Shown: positions 36,387 to 45,564, numbered from the stretch's first letter. The stretch is DNA of 64,000 nucleotides from JADGHX01 sp035760965 (GCA_035760965.1 DASTRY010000041.1:20749-84748), one strand, 5' to 3'. The notes: generated from the sequence alone by a model not told the origin. Made by a program: numbers and translations.

Positions 36387-37205
36387 TCAGTAGTACGGAC
36401 TGTCGTTGTGCTCGGTCGAACGGTTCAGGACCACCCCGATGACATTCATCTCGGCAAGCATCTCCTTGGCGTTCGACATCGTCCGACGCGCCGTGTGGCC
36501 TTGCGAGACGACGAGCAGATGGCTGTCCGCGCGGGGTCCGAAGGCGAGCACGTCGTCCGTTGCGAGGAGCGGCGGCATGTCGAACACGATCACGCGTCGC
36601 GGGGTCTCGTCGATCAGCGTCTGCACGAACTCGCCCATGCGCGGCGACGTCAGGAACTCCGACGAGTTCTCAGCGCGGCGCACGTTCGGGATCACCGCGA
36701 GACGGCGCACGCCGATATCGTAGATGCACTGGTCGAGCTCGCACTGCCCGGTCAGATAGTCCGTGAGCCCGTAGTCGACGTTCATGCCGAGGTAGCCCCC
36801 GACCTGCGAGCGCTGCAAGTCGAGGTCCACGAGGAACACCCACGTGTTCACTTCCTGCGCGAGCGCGAGAGCGAGGTTGATCGCGGTGAGACTCTTGCCC
36901 TCGCCGGCGCTCGTGCCCGTGATGCCGACCGAGCGCCAGTTGTTGGCCGCCAGGCGATGCAACACGCGCGTGCGCAGGATCTTGTACGCACGCGTGACGG
37001 TGACGTCGGAGACCCCGAGCAGGACGTGATTGCGCTCGATGACCTCCGGGTCGGTGGCGGCCGCACGGAAGTGGCGCGCCGGCACTTCCGGACCTACGAC
37101 CGAGGGCACGCGCGTGCCCCAGCTCGAGGCGACGAAGTTGCTCCGGGAGCGCTGCTGCTGTTGTTGTTGCGCCGACTTACGCAGCGCGTCCTCGATTACG
37201 CTCAT
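36387..37205 (-). CDS. tyrosine autokinase (BY-kinase, CpsD/EpsG-like)
   Basis: 272 residues from ATG 37205 (MSVIEDALRKS). P-loop kinase domain with Walker A GTSAGEGKSLTAIN, A' motif VFLVDLDLQ and Walker B VIVFDMPP. The C-terminus ends SPYY, a short Tyr tail for autophosphorylation. The linker QQQQQQ near residue 15 is a local repeat. The protein pairs with the Wzz-like chain-length determinant, and its ATG overlaps that gene's stop (ATGA). It should control polymer length by phosphorylation cycles. XrtA-associated autokinase is the best family match. Confidence 0.9.
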   Translation of the reverse strand: MSVIEDALRKSAQQQQQQRSRSNFVASSWGTRVPSVVGPEVPARHFRAAATDPEVIERNHVLLGVSDVTVTRAYKILRTRVLHRLAANNWRSVGITGTSAGEGKSLTAINLALALAQEVNTWVFLVDLDLQRSQVGGYLGMNVDYGLTDYLTGQCELDQCIYDIGVRRLAVIPNVRRAENSSEFLTSPRMGEFVQTLIDETPRRVIVFDMPPLLATDDVLAFGPRADSHLLVVSQGHTARRTMSNAKEMLAEMNVIGVVLNRSTEHNDSPYY

Positions 37206-38863
37206 GTCATGAAGCTCCGCAGTGTCATCACCACGATCACTGATCCGAATACGGTGCACGCGGCGAGCAGCCCCACTTTCAGGCGCTGCCGGCGAATCGC
37301 GCTCGCATCGAGGATCTCCGGGATGACAGCAAGCGGCGATACCGCGAGCACCCGACGCACGTCACGGCTGCCGCGCACTGTCTGGTCCATGGCTTCGGCG
37401 ATCACCACCGCGGCCAACGCGAAGAGGAATGCAAGGATGATGCCGCCCGCCGCGATGATCGCGCGCTTGGGCTTGGCGGGGTCGACCGGCATCGGTGCCG
37501 GTTGCACGATGCGGAGCTCATCGCTGCGGCCGCCCGCAATGGCGGCGGCGGTCAGCTCGGCATCCATGCGGCTCTTCAGGAGCTCATCGTATTTGTTGCG
37601 AGCCAGCTGGAGGTCGCGCGTCAGGCTCTGATATTCGCGCTCGACCATCGGCGTCATCTCGACCCGCTTCTCGAGCTGCGCGAGCTTGGCGCGCAGCTCG
37701 TTGCCGCGCGCCGTCAAGGCCGCGATCTGGGTATCGATGCCGTTCATCTGCGTCTGCAGCTGCACCACGGTCTGCGTCGGGCGGAGCGTCGAATCGGCCT
37801 TCTCGCCGCGCGCGATGCGCTCCTTGAGGTTCGCAATCGTGCGCTCGATTCGCTTCACGTCGGGGTGATCTTCGCTGTAGCGCTGGCGCGTTTCCGCCAG
37901 GATCGCCTGCTGCGCTTCCAGCTGCTGCGGCAGGCTCATGTCTTCGATCGCCGGACCGCCGCGGCGCAAGCTCTCGAGCTGGCGGCGCAGGTTGATGAGG
38001 TCCGGGTGATCCGGGTCGTAGATCGCGGACTTCTGCGCGTACTCGGCCTCGAGCTGGTTCAGCAGCGTCACATCCGGCGAGGTGTTGCGCGCCTGATCGA
38101 GCTGCTGCGCGAGAAAGATCTTGTTCTGGCGCAGCTGCGAGAGCTGCGATTCGATGTTGTCGAGATCGCGCTCGACCCGGTCCATCACGTTCAGGTTGAC
38201 GTCGGTGAGCTCGGGCAGCTGGCCGAAGTTCTTGGCCTTGAAGTCGGCGAGGCGGGCTTCGAGATCGGCGATCTGCTTGCTGTAGCGCTCGCCCTCGGCC
38301 GTGTAGAAGGTCGCGGACGACAGCGCGCGCTGCTTGAGGTTGTTGCGGCTCTCATCGAGAAAGGCCTCGGTCAGCCAGCGCGCGGCATCCTGCGATTCCT
38401 TCGGGTCGCGGCTCAGATAGCCGACGGTGAACGCCGAGATGATCTCGCGCTGGCGCCCGCTATCGGGATCGAGCACCGATTCCCGCACCGTGTCGACCTT
38501 CGTGTTGTCGGCGATGCGCGCGAGATAGTCCTCCATTGCCTCGCCCTCGAGCCGCTTCGGCGCACCGGGCAGGCCGATGCGCTTCTTCAGCGAGCGCGAA
38601 TCGAGCACGGCGTCGGTGAGGTTCGAGACGTATTGGTCGTAGTACGCCTTCTCATGGGTCGGCTTGTCCGTCGGCAACGACCCGGAGACGGGCGCGTTCT
38701 CGAACGAGATGAGCGCCTTCGAGAGGTACTGATCGGGCAGGCCCAAGGCGAGCGCCGTCGTCAGCACGGCGATCGGCAGGGCGACGAAGGCGAGCAACAT
38801 CCGCCTGCGCTTCAGCGCAGCGATGTAGTCGGAGATGTCGGCGGTGAATTGCTGCTGTTCCAT
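37202..38863 (-). CDS. Wzz-like chain length determinant, XrtA-type
   Basis: 553 residues from ATG 38863 (MEQQQFTADISDYIAALKRRR). One N-terminal helix (about 23-43), a long periplasmic coiled-coil domain (to about 520) with Gln/Arg/Leu heptads, the PxxPxxP-like MPVDPAKPKRAII and a C-terminal helix (IAAGGIILAFLFALAAVVI). It is the co-polymerase that sets EPS chain length with the BY-kinase encoded next. The frame is open further upstream through the beta-barrel gene, but that part lies in the wrong frame for the neighbour and is not translated. Confidence 0.9.
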   Translation of the reverse strand: MEQQQFTADISDYIAALKRRRMLLAFVALPIAVLTTALALGLPDQYLSKALISFENAPVSGSLPTDKPTHEKAYYDQYVSNLTDAVLDSRSLKKRIGLPGAPKRLEGEAMEDYLARIADNTKVDTVRESVLDPDSGRQREIISAFTVGYLSRDPKESQDAARWLTEAFLDESRNNLKQRALSSATFYTAEGERYSKQIADLEARLADFKAKNFGQLPELTDVNLNVMDRVERDLDNIESQLSQLRQNKIFLAQQLDQARNTSPDVTLLNQLEAEYAQKSAIYDPDHPDLINLRRQLESLRRGGPAIEDMSLPQQLEAQQAILAETRQRYSEDHPDVKRIERTIANLKERIARGEKADSTLRPTQTVVQLQTQMNGIDTQIAALTARGNELRAKLAQLEKRVEMTPMVEREYQSLTRDLQLARNKYDELLKSRMDAELTAAAIAGGRSDELRIVQPAPMPVDPAKPKRAIIAAGGIILAFLFALAAVVIAEAMDQTVRGSRDVRRVLAVSPLAVIPEILDASAIRRQRLKVGLLAACTVFGSVIVVMTLRSFMT

Positions 38864-38895
38864 GGGATCCTGCGGCGGCGAGCTTGCGAATCGGA

Positions 38896-40119
38896 CTACT
38901 TCTCCAGGCGGCGCGGCTCGTACACGACCGAGAGCGTCACGCCGTTGGAGACCGCATCGTTGGGCTGAAACTGGAACTTCTGCCATGTGTAGTCGTAGGC
39001 GCCGTGAATCGAGAATTGGCGGCTGGCGCGCCACTCGAAGCTGATCGTGCCCGCGGCGTACTTGCGGTCGCGCACCGCGCTCACGTCGTTCGTGAGACCG
39101 GTCGTGCGAATGCCGCGCACCGCCAGATCTCCCGAGAAGCGCGGATCGAACTGGTGCGTCAGGCGAAAGCGGGCCTCGTCGCGGTTCACGACGGCGCCGA
39201 CCGAGCTCGGCGAGGAGCTGCGGAGGAAGTCCAACACGATTTGCGTCGTCTGCAGGCTCCACGCGACGCCGACGCCCCCGTCGAAGCTCGTTTCCGAAAC
39301 GCCCGGGGCCGTGGCGTTCGCATCGCGCGTCGAGTGCGCGGCACCGCCGCGCACGTAGAAGCTCGTAATCTGCGTCGTCGAGGTGCGGTACTCGACCGTT
39401 GCGCTGGTCGTATCGGTGTTCGGCGTCGAGTTGTCCGGGTCGTAGACCTGTTGCGCAACCCGGAACCACAGGGTCGAGCGCTGCGTGGTGTTGAAGAGAA
39501 TGCCGACGGAGCCGACGCCCGTGCGATAGCTCGTCTGCTCGAAGAAGTCGTTGCGGTCGTACTTCGCGTCGACGTACTGCAGGTCGCCCGTCAAGTGCCG
39601 CCGCTCGGTCCAATCCCACACGAGCGAGGGCTCCGCCACGATGAGCCGGCGGCGGTTGCGGAAGGTCACGCGGCCGTTGTCGCCGCTCGTCGGCTGCCCG
39701 AGCTCCAGGCCCGGGAAGTCCGCGGCCGGCAGCTCGGAGGAGACGACACTCTCGTCCGCGAAGCGCGCTTCGAATTTCGAGTCGAGCCGCTGCGTCTTCT
39801 TCTCGGCAATGCCATCGAGGTAATACTCCGTGGCCTCTTCCGAGGAGACATCGAAGAACGTCGAGTGAATGCGTGGCGTCAGGCCGAACGTCGTCGTCTG
39901 CGTGTCCCGATGCATGTTGAGCGCCGCATCGAGCGCGCCGCCCTTCACCTCGATCTCCTGTCCGCGTTGATCGGTGAGCCGATAGTTGTCGTCGTACACA
40001 GCCGCAACCTCGACGCGCGGATCGAAGATCCATGCCTGCGCGTGCGCGGCACTCGCCGCGCACGCGAACGCCACCGCCCCGGCGACCGGCCTCACGGACT
40101 TACGGAACGACGACGACAT
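38896..40119 (-). CDS. outer-membrane beta-barrel of the EPS export locus
   Basis: 407 residues from ATG 40119. Signal peptide MSSSFRKSVRP...AAHA (cleavage after AHA), then repeated amphipathic beta-strands (VEVAAVYDDNYRLTD, TVEYRTSTTQITSFYVRGGA) and a C-terminal strand. The sequence pattern is that of the PEP-CTERM-associated TIGR03016-type barrel protein. It may help move the polymer across the outer membrane. It overlaps the Wza-like gene by 20 bp. Confidence 0.85.
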   Translation of the reverse strand: MSSSFRKSVRPVAGAVAFACAASAAHAQAWIFDPRVEVAAVYDDNYRLTDQRGQEIEVKGGALDAALNMHRDTQTTTFGLTPRIHSTFFDVSSEEATEYYLDGIAEKKTQRLDSKFEARFADESVVSSELPAADFPGLELGQPTSGDNGRVTFRNRRRLIVAEPSLVWDWTERRHLTGDLQYVDAKYDRNDFFEQTSYRTGVGSVGILFNTTQRSTLWFRVAQQVYDPDNSTPNTDTTSATVEYRTSTTQITSFYVRGGAAHSTRDANATAPGVSETSFDGGVGVAWSLQTTQIVLDFLRSSSPSSVGAVVNRDEARFRLTHQFDPRFSGDLAVRGIRTTGLTNDVSAVRDRKYAAGTISFEWRASRQFSIHGAYDYTWQKFQFQPNDAVSNGVTLSVVYEPRRLEK

Positions 40120-40714
40120 CGCCCGCCTGCAGCATGATGTTTTGCTGGAGATTGCGTCCGCGCGAGACATCACCGTACTTGAACGGCAGGGCCTGCTGGC
40201 CGTTTTCCGTGCGCCGCAGGATCACGATGTCGCCGAGCGCCGCGAACGGCGTCGTGCCGCCCGCCATGCTGAGCGCCTGCATGACATCGACGCGCGGATT
40301 CACCACGAACTCGCCGGGCTTGTTCACCTGACCGAGCACGTAGACCTTGTTGCCCTTCACTTCCTGAATCGAAACGGTCACGACCGGATCGGCGATGTAC
40401 TTCTTCAGCCGGTTGGTGACGATGTCCTGCAGCTCGGTCACGGTCTTGCCGCGTGCATCGACCTGACCGCAGAGGGGGAACGAGAAGGTGCCGTCCGGAC
40501 GCACGAGCACCGGCGCGGTGAGGTCCGGTTCCTTCCACACCGCGATCGAGAGCATGTCGCCCGGCTTCACGGTGTACACATCCTGGATCGGTGGCGCGGC
40601 TTGTGAAGTCGACGGAGTGGCTTTCGCCAACGTTTGTGCGGCGGCCAGGCCTGGTGCAACACAGGCGAGCAACAACACGAAAGCGGACGAGCCGCGGAAT
40701 GAACGAATCGGCAT
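40100..40714 (-). CDS. polysaccharide export protein (Wza/SLBB family)
   Basis: 204 residues. Signal peptide ends LAAAQ (no lipobox visible), then the polysaccharide export domain (VYTVKPGDMLSIAVWKEPDL, PDGTFSFPLCGQVDARGKTV) and one SLBB domain (KGNKVYVLGQVNKPGEFVV, QAGDVVVVP). It should form the outer-membrane or periplasmic channel part for EPS. It is the first gene of the operon Wza-like, barrel, Wzz-like, BY-kinase, flippase, driven by a sigma-54-like promoter at 40891-40906. Confidence 0.92.
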   Translation of the reverse strand: MPIRSFRGSSAFVLLLACVAPGLAAAQTLAKATPSTSQAAPPIQDVYTVKPGDMLSIAVWKEPDLTAPVLVRPDGTFSFPLCGQVDARGKTVTELQDIVTNRLKKYIADPVVTVSIQEVKGNKVYVLGQVNKPGEFVVNPRVDVMQALSMAGGTTPFAALGDIVILRRTENGQQALPFKYGDVSRGRNLQQNIMLQAGDVVVVP

Positions 40715-40818
40715 TACGGAGTTCCTCCGTTGTTATCGATACGGCGAGCGCGAGCGCTGCGTTTACTGGTCAGAGCCGTTGAGCAATCTGCGTTCCCGAG
40801 CCTCCGCTCACGCTGCCC

Positions 40819-40837
40819 ACGGCGGCGCGCCCGCCGT
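40819..40837. repeat. 7-bp inverted repeat in the export leader
   Basis: ACGGCGG-(5 nt)-CCGCCGT, perfect arms, in the 5' leader of the Wza-like gene and upstream of the opposite promoter. It could be an activator site or an mRNA hairpin. Confidence 0.3.
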
Positions 40838-40890
40838 CCTGCGGCGCAAACTCCTGAAGGGGAAATTCTTTTTTTATGCGAACGAGCGTC

Positions 40891-40906
40891 AGCAAACGGA
40901 GTGCCG
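40891..40906 (-). promoter_or_regulatory. sigma-54 promoter candidate for the export operon
   Basis: On the minus strand CGGCACTCCGTTTGCT: GGCAC and TTGCT at the right spacing, 10 of 13 informative positions. It is 20 bp back-to-back with the plus-strand sigma-54 site at 40923 and would start transcription near 40881, with a leader of about 165 nt before the Wza-like gene. Confidence 0.55.
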
Positions 40907-40922
40907 TGCGCGGGCCGGGGCG

Positions 40923-40938
40923 TGGCATGACGGTTGCA
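40923..40938 (+). promoter_or_regulatory. sigma-54 promoter candidate for the GT2 pair
   Basis: TGGCATGACGGTTGCA matches TGGCACGRNNNTTGCW at 12 of 13 informative positions with exact spacing, the best such site in the window. It is 42 bp before the GTG start of the GT2 gene at 40980. Confidence 0.75.
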
Positions 40939-40979
40939 GGCGAGAGAGCGATCCTGAGCCCCCATGCGAGAAGAACGCC

Positions 40980-41972
40980 GTGGCGCAACGCCCGAAATTG
41001 TCCATCTGTGTACCGTTCTACAACGAGGAAGAGAGCATCGGCCCGCTGCATCAGGCGTTGGTCGAGGCCGTCGAGCCGCTGAACGTGCCGTTCGAGATGG
41101 TGTTCGTCGACGACGGCAGCCGCGACGCCACCGTGAAGATCGCCACCGAGCTTGCCCATCGCGATCCGCGCGTGCGGGTCGTGAAATTCCGCCGCAACTA
41201 CGGTCAGACGGCGGCGATGGCCGCCGGGATCGAAGCCGCACGCGGCGATGTAATCGTCACGATGGACGGGGACTTACAGAACGATCCGCGTGACATCGGC
41301 GAGTTTCTCGCGCTCATCGAGCAGGGCTACGACATCGTCGTCGGCTGGCGCCATGAGCGTCAGGACAAGCTCCTCTCGCGCAAGATTCCCTCGCGCATCG
41401 CCAACCGCTTGATCGCGAAGGTGACCGGCGTGCCGATCCGCGACAACGGCTGCTCGCTGAAGGCGTATCGCGCCTCGCTCATCAAGCGCATCCCGCTCTA
41501 CTCCGAGATGCACCGCTTCATTCCGGCGATGGCGTCGGTCGCGGGGCCGCGGATCGCCGAAATCAAAGTGCGCCATCACGCGCGCAAATTCGGCAAATCG
41601 AAGTACGGCTTGTCCCGGGTTTACAAAGTCCTGCTCGATCTCATGGTCATCAAGACCGTCGCCTCGTTCGCGTCGCGCCCGGCGTTGTGGTTCGGGATGC
41701 TCTCCATCCCGCTGTGGCTCGCGGCCACTCTGCTGCTCGGGTACGCGCTCATCACCTGGGCGCTCGGCGCGCACTTATCGCTGCCGATCGCCGGCTCCGG
41801 AATCATTTTCCTGACTTCGGCATTCATCCTGCTGTGCGCCGGCGCTCTGGGTGAGCTGGCGTACAAGCTCGGCGACCTGCGCGAACAGGAGTTCTCCGCG
41901 TTGACCGAACGACTGGGCCTGCGAACGCGCCCGACCGCGCGCGCCGCCGTGACACGAGGATCGATCCGATGA
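40980..41972 (+). CDS. GT2-family glycosyltransferase, DPM1/GtrB-like
   Basis: About 330 residues from GTG 40980 (VAQRPKLSICVPFYNEEES). GT-A domain with VFVDDGSRDAT, VTMDGDLQNDP (metal-binding DxD-like) and KVTGVPIRDNGCSLKAYR; two C-terminal membrane helices (about 232-260 and 268-295). This architecture makes polyprenyl-phosphate-linked sugars or adds sugars at the membrane. The next GT2 gene starts in the ATGA overlap, so both are co-translated. Confidence 0.9.
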   Translation: MAQRPKLSICVPFYNEEESIGPLHQALVEAVEPLNVPFEMVFVDDGSRDATVKIATELAHRDPRVRVVKFRRNYGQTAAMAAGIEAARGDVIVTMDGDLQNDPRDIGEFLALIEQGYDIVVGWRHERQDKLLSRKIPSRIANRLIAKVTGVPIRDNGCSLKAYRASLIKRIPLYSEMHRFIPAMASVAGPRIAEIKVRHHARKFGKSKYGLSRVYKVLLDLMVIKTVASFASRPALWFGMLSIPLWLAATLLLGYALITWALGAHLSLPIAGSGIIFLTSAFILLCAGALGELAYKLGDLREQEFSALTERLGLRTRPTARAAVTRGSIR

Positions 41973-43021
41973 CCGAACGTTTCCAGAGCGCCGATCTCTC
42001 GGCCATCATCCCCGTCTGCGGCCGCCACCGCGAGCTCGCCGCGCTCTATCGCGAATACAAGACGGCGCTCGATGCGCTCTCGCCGCAGGTCGAGATGATC
42101 GTCGTCATCGACGGGCCGCAGCCGCAGGTCACGCAGCAGATCGAGCAGCTGCTGCAGGCCGGCGAGCCGCTGACCGTCATCGAGCTCACGCGCTCGTTCG
42201 GCGAAGCGACGGCGCTCATGGCCGGATTCCAGCGCGCGACGGCGCCAGTCATCGTGACGCTGCCGGCGTATCACCAGGTCGAGGCGCAGGAGATCGGGAA
42301 GCTGGTCGCGGCGCTCGACGGCGTCGACATGGCCATCGCGCATCGCTGGCCGCGCGCCGGCAGCCGGTGGGAGTTCGCGCGGCGCCGTGCTTTCCACGGC
42401 ATCATCGCGAAGGTCACGGGACAGCACTTCCGCGATCTCGGCTGCGGGGTGCGCGCCTTCAAGCGGCGCGTGCTGGAGGAGATCTCGCTGTACGGGGACC
42501 AGCATCGCTTCCTGCCGGTGCTGGCGAATCGGCAAGGCTTCCGCGTCGCGGAAATCGACGTGCGCCAGTCGCCGAAGGACCGGTTCGAGCGCGGCTACAC
42601 CGTGCGCGATTACACGCGGCGTGCGCTCGATATCTTCAGCGTCTTCTTCCTGGTGCGCTTCACGAAGCGGCCGCTGCGCTTCTTCGGCATGATCGGCGCG
42701 ACGACGTTCGGCCTGGGCGTGCTGCTCACGACGTGGCTGGTCATCGACAGGCTGATTCTCCACCACCCGCTCGCCGACCGCCCGGCCCTGATCCTATCCT
42801 CGCTGCTCGTCGTGATGGGCCTGCAGCTCTTCGCACTGGGCTTGCTCGGCGAGCTGATCATCTTCACGCACGCGCGCGAGCTGAAGGATTACAAGATCGA
42901 TCGCATCATCGAGTACGCGCCCGCGGAAGCCGCGCAGCTCGCCGCCGCCACGACCGTGGCATCCGGCCCGATGGAGCGGGACGCTCGCACCAGCGCAGCC
43001 TCACGGCCCGTGCCGATCTGA
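41969..43021 (+). CDS. second GT2-family glycosyltransferase
   Basis: 350 residues, homologous in layout to the gene upstream (CGVRAFKRRVLEEI parallels CSLKAYRASLIKRI), with GT-A domain and C-terminal helices about 235-290. The metal-binding region reads VTLPAYHQVEAQEI rather than DGDLQ, so the DxD-like acidic pair is missing and catalysis may be altered or lost. It may act with the first protein as a heteromer. An inverted repeat CTGGGC-ACGC-GCCCAG follows the stop. Confidence 0.85.
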   Translation: MTERFQSADLSAIIPVCGRHRELAALYREYKTALDALSPQVEMIVVIDGPQPQVTQQIEQLLQAGEPLTVIELTRSFGEATALMAGFQRATAPVIVTLPAYHQVEAQEIGKLVAALDGVDMAIAHRWPRAGSRWEFARRRAFHGIIAKVTGQHFRDLGCGVRAFKRRVLEEISLYGDQHRFLPVLANRQGFRVAEIDVRQSPKDRFERGYTVRDYTRRALDIFSVFFLVRFTKRPLRFFGMIGATTFGLGVLLTTWLVIDRLILHHPLADRPALILSSLLVVMGLQLFALGLLGELIIFTHARELKDYKIDRIIEYAPAEAAQLAAATTVASGPMERDARTSAASRPVPI

Positions 43022-43037
43022 CTGGGCACGCGCCCAG
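43022..43037. terminator. short hairpin between convergent genes
   Basis: CTGGGC-ACGC-GCCCAG directly after the GT2 stop and before the end of the convergent GT4 gene at 43096. No T-run on either side. Confidence 0.4.
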
Positions 43038-43095
43038 CGGTGATCGCGATGCGTAAGCGGTAGTTACAGTTGGGCGACGAGGATCGGAGGCGTGC

Positions 43096-44250
43096 TCATT
43101 GTCCGGTCCGCGCGGGAGGCGGATCGGCCAACCCCAGCTCGCGGTAGATCGCCGCCAGCTCGTTCATCGCCGTCGTTATCGAGAACGTCTCGCCGACGGT
43201 CGCGCGCGCGGCCGCTCCGAGCCGGCTGCACTCGGAAGGCGATTCGAGCAGGCGCGCCAACGCGGCGGCGAGGGCCTCGACATCTCCCGGCGGTACGAGC
43301 AAACCGTTGCGATCCGATTGCACGACTTCGGGAATTCCGCCGACGGGAGTGCTCACGACAGGCAGTGCCCACGACATCGCCTCGAGCAGCGACATCGGCA
43401 CGCCTTCCGCATACGAGGGCAGCGCGAACATCTTTGCATTGGAAAACTCGCGCGCGAGATCTGCGGGCGTGAGCCAGCCCGGGAATGTCACGCGCGTCTC
43501 GACTTTCAACTCTTGCGCGAGTGCGGCTATGCCCGCCATATCGCCCGTGCCTGCACAAACCAGCTGTGCTTGCGGAAACCGCGATGCGACGCGCGCGAAT
43601 GCACGGACGAGATCGAACGCGCCCTTCTTCTCTGCAATGAGTCCAGCGTACAAGATGCGAGGCGCTTGCGGCGAGCCGGTCGCGATCCGAGGGGGTAAGG
43701 GCACCGCGTTGGGCACGCGCCGGATGCGTGCACCCGGCGCAATCCGCGCGAGCTCCGCGCACCAGTGTTCCGACAGACCCACGACGAACGCCGCGCGCGC
43801 GAACAGCGCACGGACGTACCACTTTGCGACCGCGCCGCACTCGGCATCGTAAAACTTGCCGAACGCGCCGCTGTGAATGTGCAAAATGTAGGGGCGCCCG
43901 CGCAGCAGGCTGAGCACGCACACGACGCTCTTGCGCCAGAACGACGCCGCCCGCGACATGTGAATGTGCACGAGGGGCGCATCCGCCGTGACGAGACGCG
44001 CGCAGAAGCGGCCATAACCGCGCAGGGCCGCAAGGGCCTTCGCCAGGCCGCCGCCGTCACGATGCGTGACGATGTAAGTGACGTCGAAGCGGTCGAACAG
44101 TCCGCCCTCGATGTAGCTCCGCACGACGGCGGAGATGCCGCCACGGGTTTCGAGGCCCGTGCCGACCATCAGCACGGAGCGACAGGGGCGCCGAACGGCA
44201 GCGTCGTGGGCTTCGGGCACAGCTGTTGCAGAGATGTGTTCGATGGCCAT
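43096..44250 (-). CDS. GT4-family glycosyltransferase
   Basis: 384 residues from ATG 44250 (MAIEHISATAVPE; GAAGAGGGG upstream). GT-B fold: TGLETRGGISAVVRSYIEGG at the N-terminus and YAEGVPMSLLEAMSWALPVV with the catalytic E-x7-E near the C-terminus. It is an EPS glycosyltransferase with unknown donor. Its start codon shares the palindrome ATGGCCAT with the start codon of the divergent GT4 gene. Confidence 0.92.
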   Translation of the reverse strand: MAIEHISATAVPEAHDAAVRRPCRSVLMVGTGLETRGGISAVVRSYIEGGLFDRFDVTYIVTHRDGGGLAKALAALRGYGRFCARLVTADAPLVHIHMSRAASFWRKSVVCVLSLLRGRPYILHIHSGAFGKFYDAECGAVAKWYVRALFARAAFVVGLSEHWCAELARIAPGARIRRVPNAVPLPPRIATGSPQAPRILYAGLIAEKKGAFDLVRAFARVASRFPQAQLVCAGTGDMAGIAALAQELKVETRVTFPGWLTPADLAREFSNAKMFALPSYAEGVPMSLLEAMSWALPVVSTPVGGIPEVVQSDRNGLLVPPGDVEALAAALARLLESPSECSRLGAAARATVGETFSITTAMNELAAIYRELGLADPPPARTGQ

Positions 44251-45478
44251 CCCCTCTTCGTCTGCAAACTTCGCTCCAGCCCCGCCTGATCCGCCTGGGC
44301 TGGATACCTCGAGCCCGGCAGCCGCGGCCGCCCGCAACAGCGTCGGCCGGCCGCGCATCTGCTTCGTCGGGCTGCAGAATCTACCCGTACTCGCCCCCGA
44401 ATACGCGCGCCCCGGCATCGGCGGCGCGGAGCGCCAGCAGACGCTGCTCGCGCGCGCGCTCGTGCGGCATGGGTTCGTCGTGTCCATGATCGTTCACGAC
44501 TACGGCCAGCCCGAGGGCCGTGTCTGGGACGGCATCGTCACGCACAAGGCCTATGCGCCGACCGTGGGCATCCCCGGGCTGCGCTTCATCCATCCTCGCT
44601 GGACGAGCGTGTGGGCCGCGATGAAGCGCGCGGACGCGCAGATCTATTACACGAGTTGCGCGGGGATGCTCATCGGCGAGGTCGCGCTGTTCGCACGCTT
44701 GCACGGGCGCAAAGCGGTCTATCGAATTGCGAGCAACACCGACTGCGATCCGCGGGTTGCGCGCATGCGCTACACACGCGATCGCCTGCTATACCGATAC
44801 GGCCTGCGGCACGCCGACCTGATCCTGGCTCAAACGACCGCCCAGCAGGAGATGTTGCTCGCGAATGTCGGACGCGCGAGCCGCGTCGTGCCTTCGTTGA
44901 GCGACTGGGGCGAGCAGTGCGTCGCGTGCGAGGCGCGCGACATCGACGTGCTCTGGGTCGGCAACCTTCGGCAGCTGAAGCGTCCGGACCTGCTGCTCGA
45001 GCTCGCACGCCGCATGCCGCGCGCACGGTTTGCCATGGTGGGCGGTCCGATCAAGGGGCACGAGGCGTTCTTCGAGAAAGTCGCGAGCGACGCACGAGCG
45101 CTGCCGAACGTGCGCTTTCACGGCTTCGTGCCTCACGAGGAGCTTGCCGGATTCTACGGGCGCGCGCGGCTGCTCGTGAGCACCTCGGAAATCGAGGGAT
45201 TTCCCAACACGTACCTGCAAGCGTGGTCGTGCGGCACGCCGGTCGTGGCGACCTTCGATCCCGACGATCTGATCGCGCGACACGGCCTGGGACGCGCAGT
45301 GCCGAACCTCGAGGCGATGCAGCGCGCCGTCACGGAGCTTCTCGAAGAGGAAGCGCCGTGGGCGGCGGTGAGCGCGCGATGCCGCAGCTACATCGAGCGC
45401 AGAGGCGATCCGGCGAGCATGGTGCAGCCGTACATCGACGCCTTCACCGACTTGCTCGCCACGAAGGCCCCGGCATGA
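44243..45478 (+). CDS. GT4-family glycosyltransferase
   Basis: About 411 residues from ATG 44243. GT-B fold with PGIGGAERQQTLLARALVRHGF near residue 55 and TSEIEGFPNTYLQAWSCGTPVV near the C-terminus. The first 45 residues (Pro/Ser/Ala-rich) look unlike the family N-terminus, so translation may in fact start later; no alternative with a better ribosome site was found. It is divergent from the GT4 gene at 43096 with starts overlapping by 8 bp, and converges on the first GHL15-like gene. Confidence 0.87.
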   Translation: MAIPSSSANFAPAPPDPPGLDTSSPAAAAARNSVGRPRICFVGLQNLPVLAPEYARPGIGGAERQQTLLARALVRHGFVVSMIVHDYGQPEGRVWDGIVTHKAYAPTVGIPGLRFIHPRWTSVWAAMKRADAQIYYTSCAGMLIGEVALFARLHGRKAVYRIASNTDCDPRVARMRYTRDRLLYRYGLRHADLILAQTTAQQEMLLANVGRASRVVPSLSDWGEQCVACEARDIDVLWVGNLRQLKRPDLLLELARRMPRARFAMVGGPIKGHEAFFEKVASDARALPNVRFHGFVPHEELAGFYGRARLLVSTSEIEGFPNTYLQAWSCGTPVVATFDPDDLIARHGLGRAVPNLEAMQRAVTELLEEEAPWAAVSARCRSYIERRGDPASMVQPYIDAFTDLLATKAPA

Positions 45479-45497
45479 GTCGCTCTCGCGAGCAGAG

Positions 45498-45525
45498 CTC
45501 GGGCGCGTGCAACACGCGCGCCCGA
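45498..45525. terminator. GC-rich hairpin between convergent genes
   Basis: CTCGGGCGCGTG-CAA-CACGCGCGCCCGAG, a 12-bp stem with a 2-nt bulge in the 86-bp gap between the GT4 and GHL15-like genes. Probably a bidirectional stop, though no T-run follows. Confidence 0.6.
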
Positions 45526-45564
45526 GCCCGTCTCACACTACTTCTCGGTTCAGCAAGCCGATAC

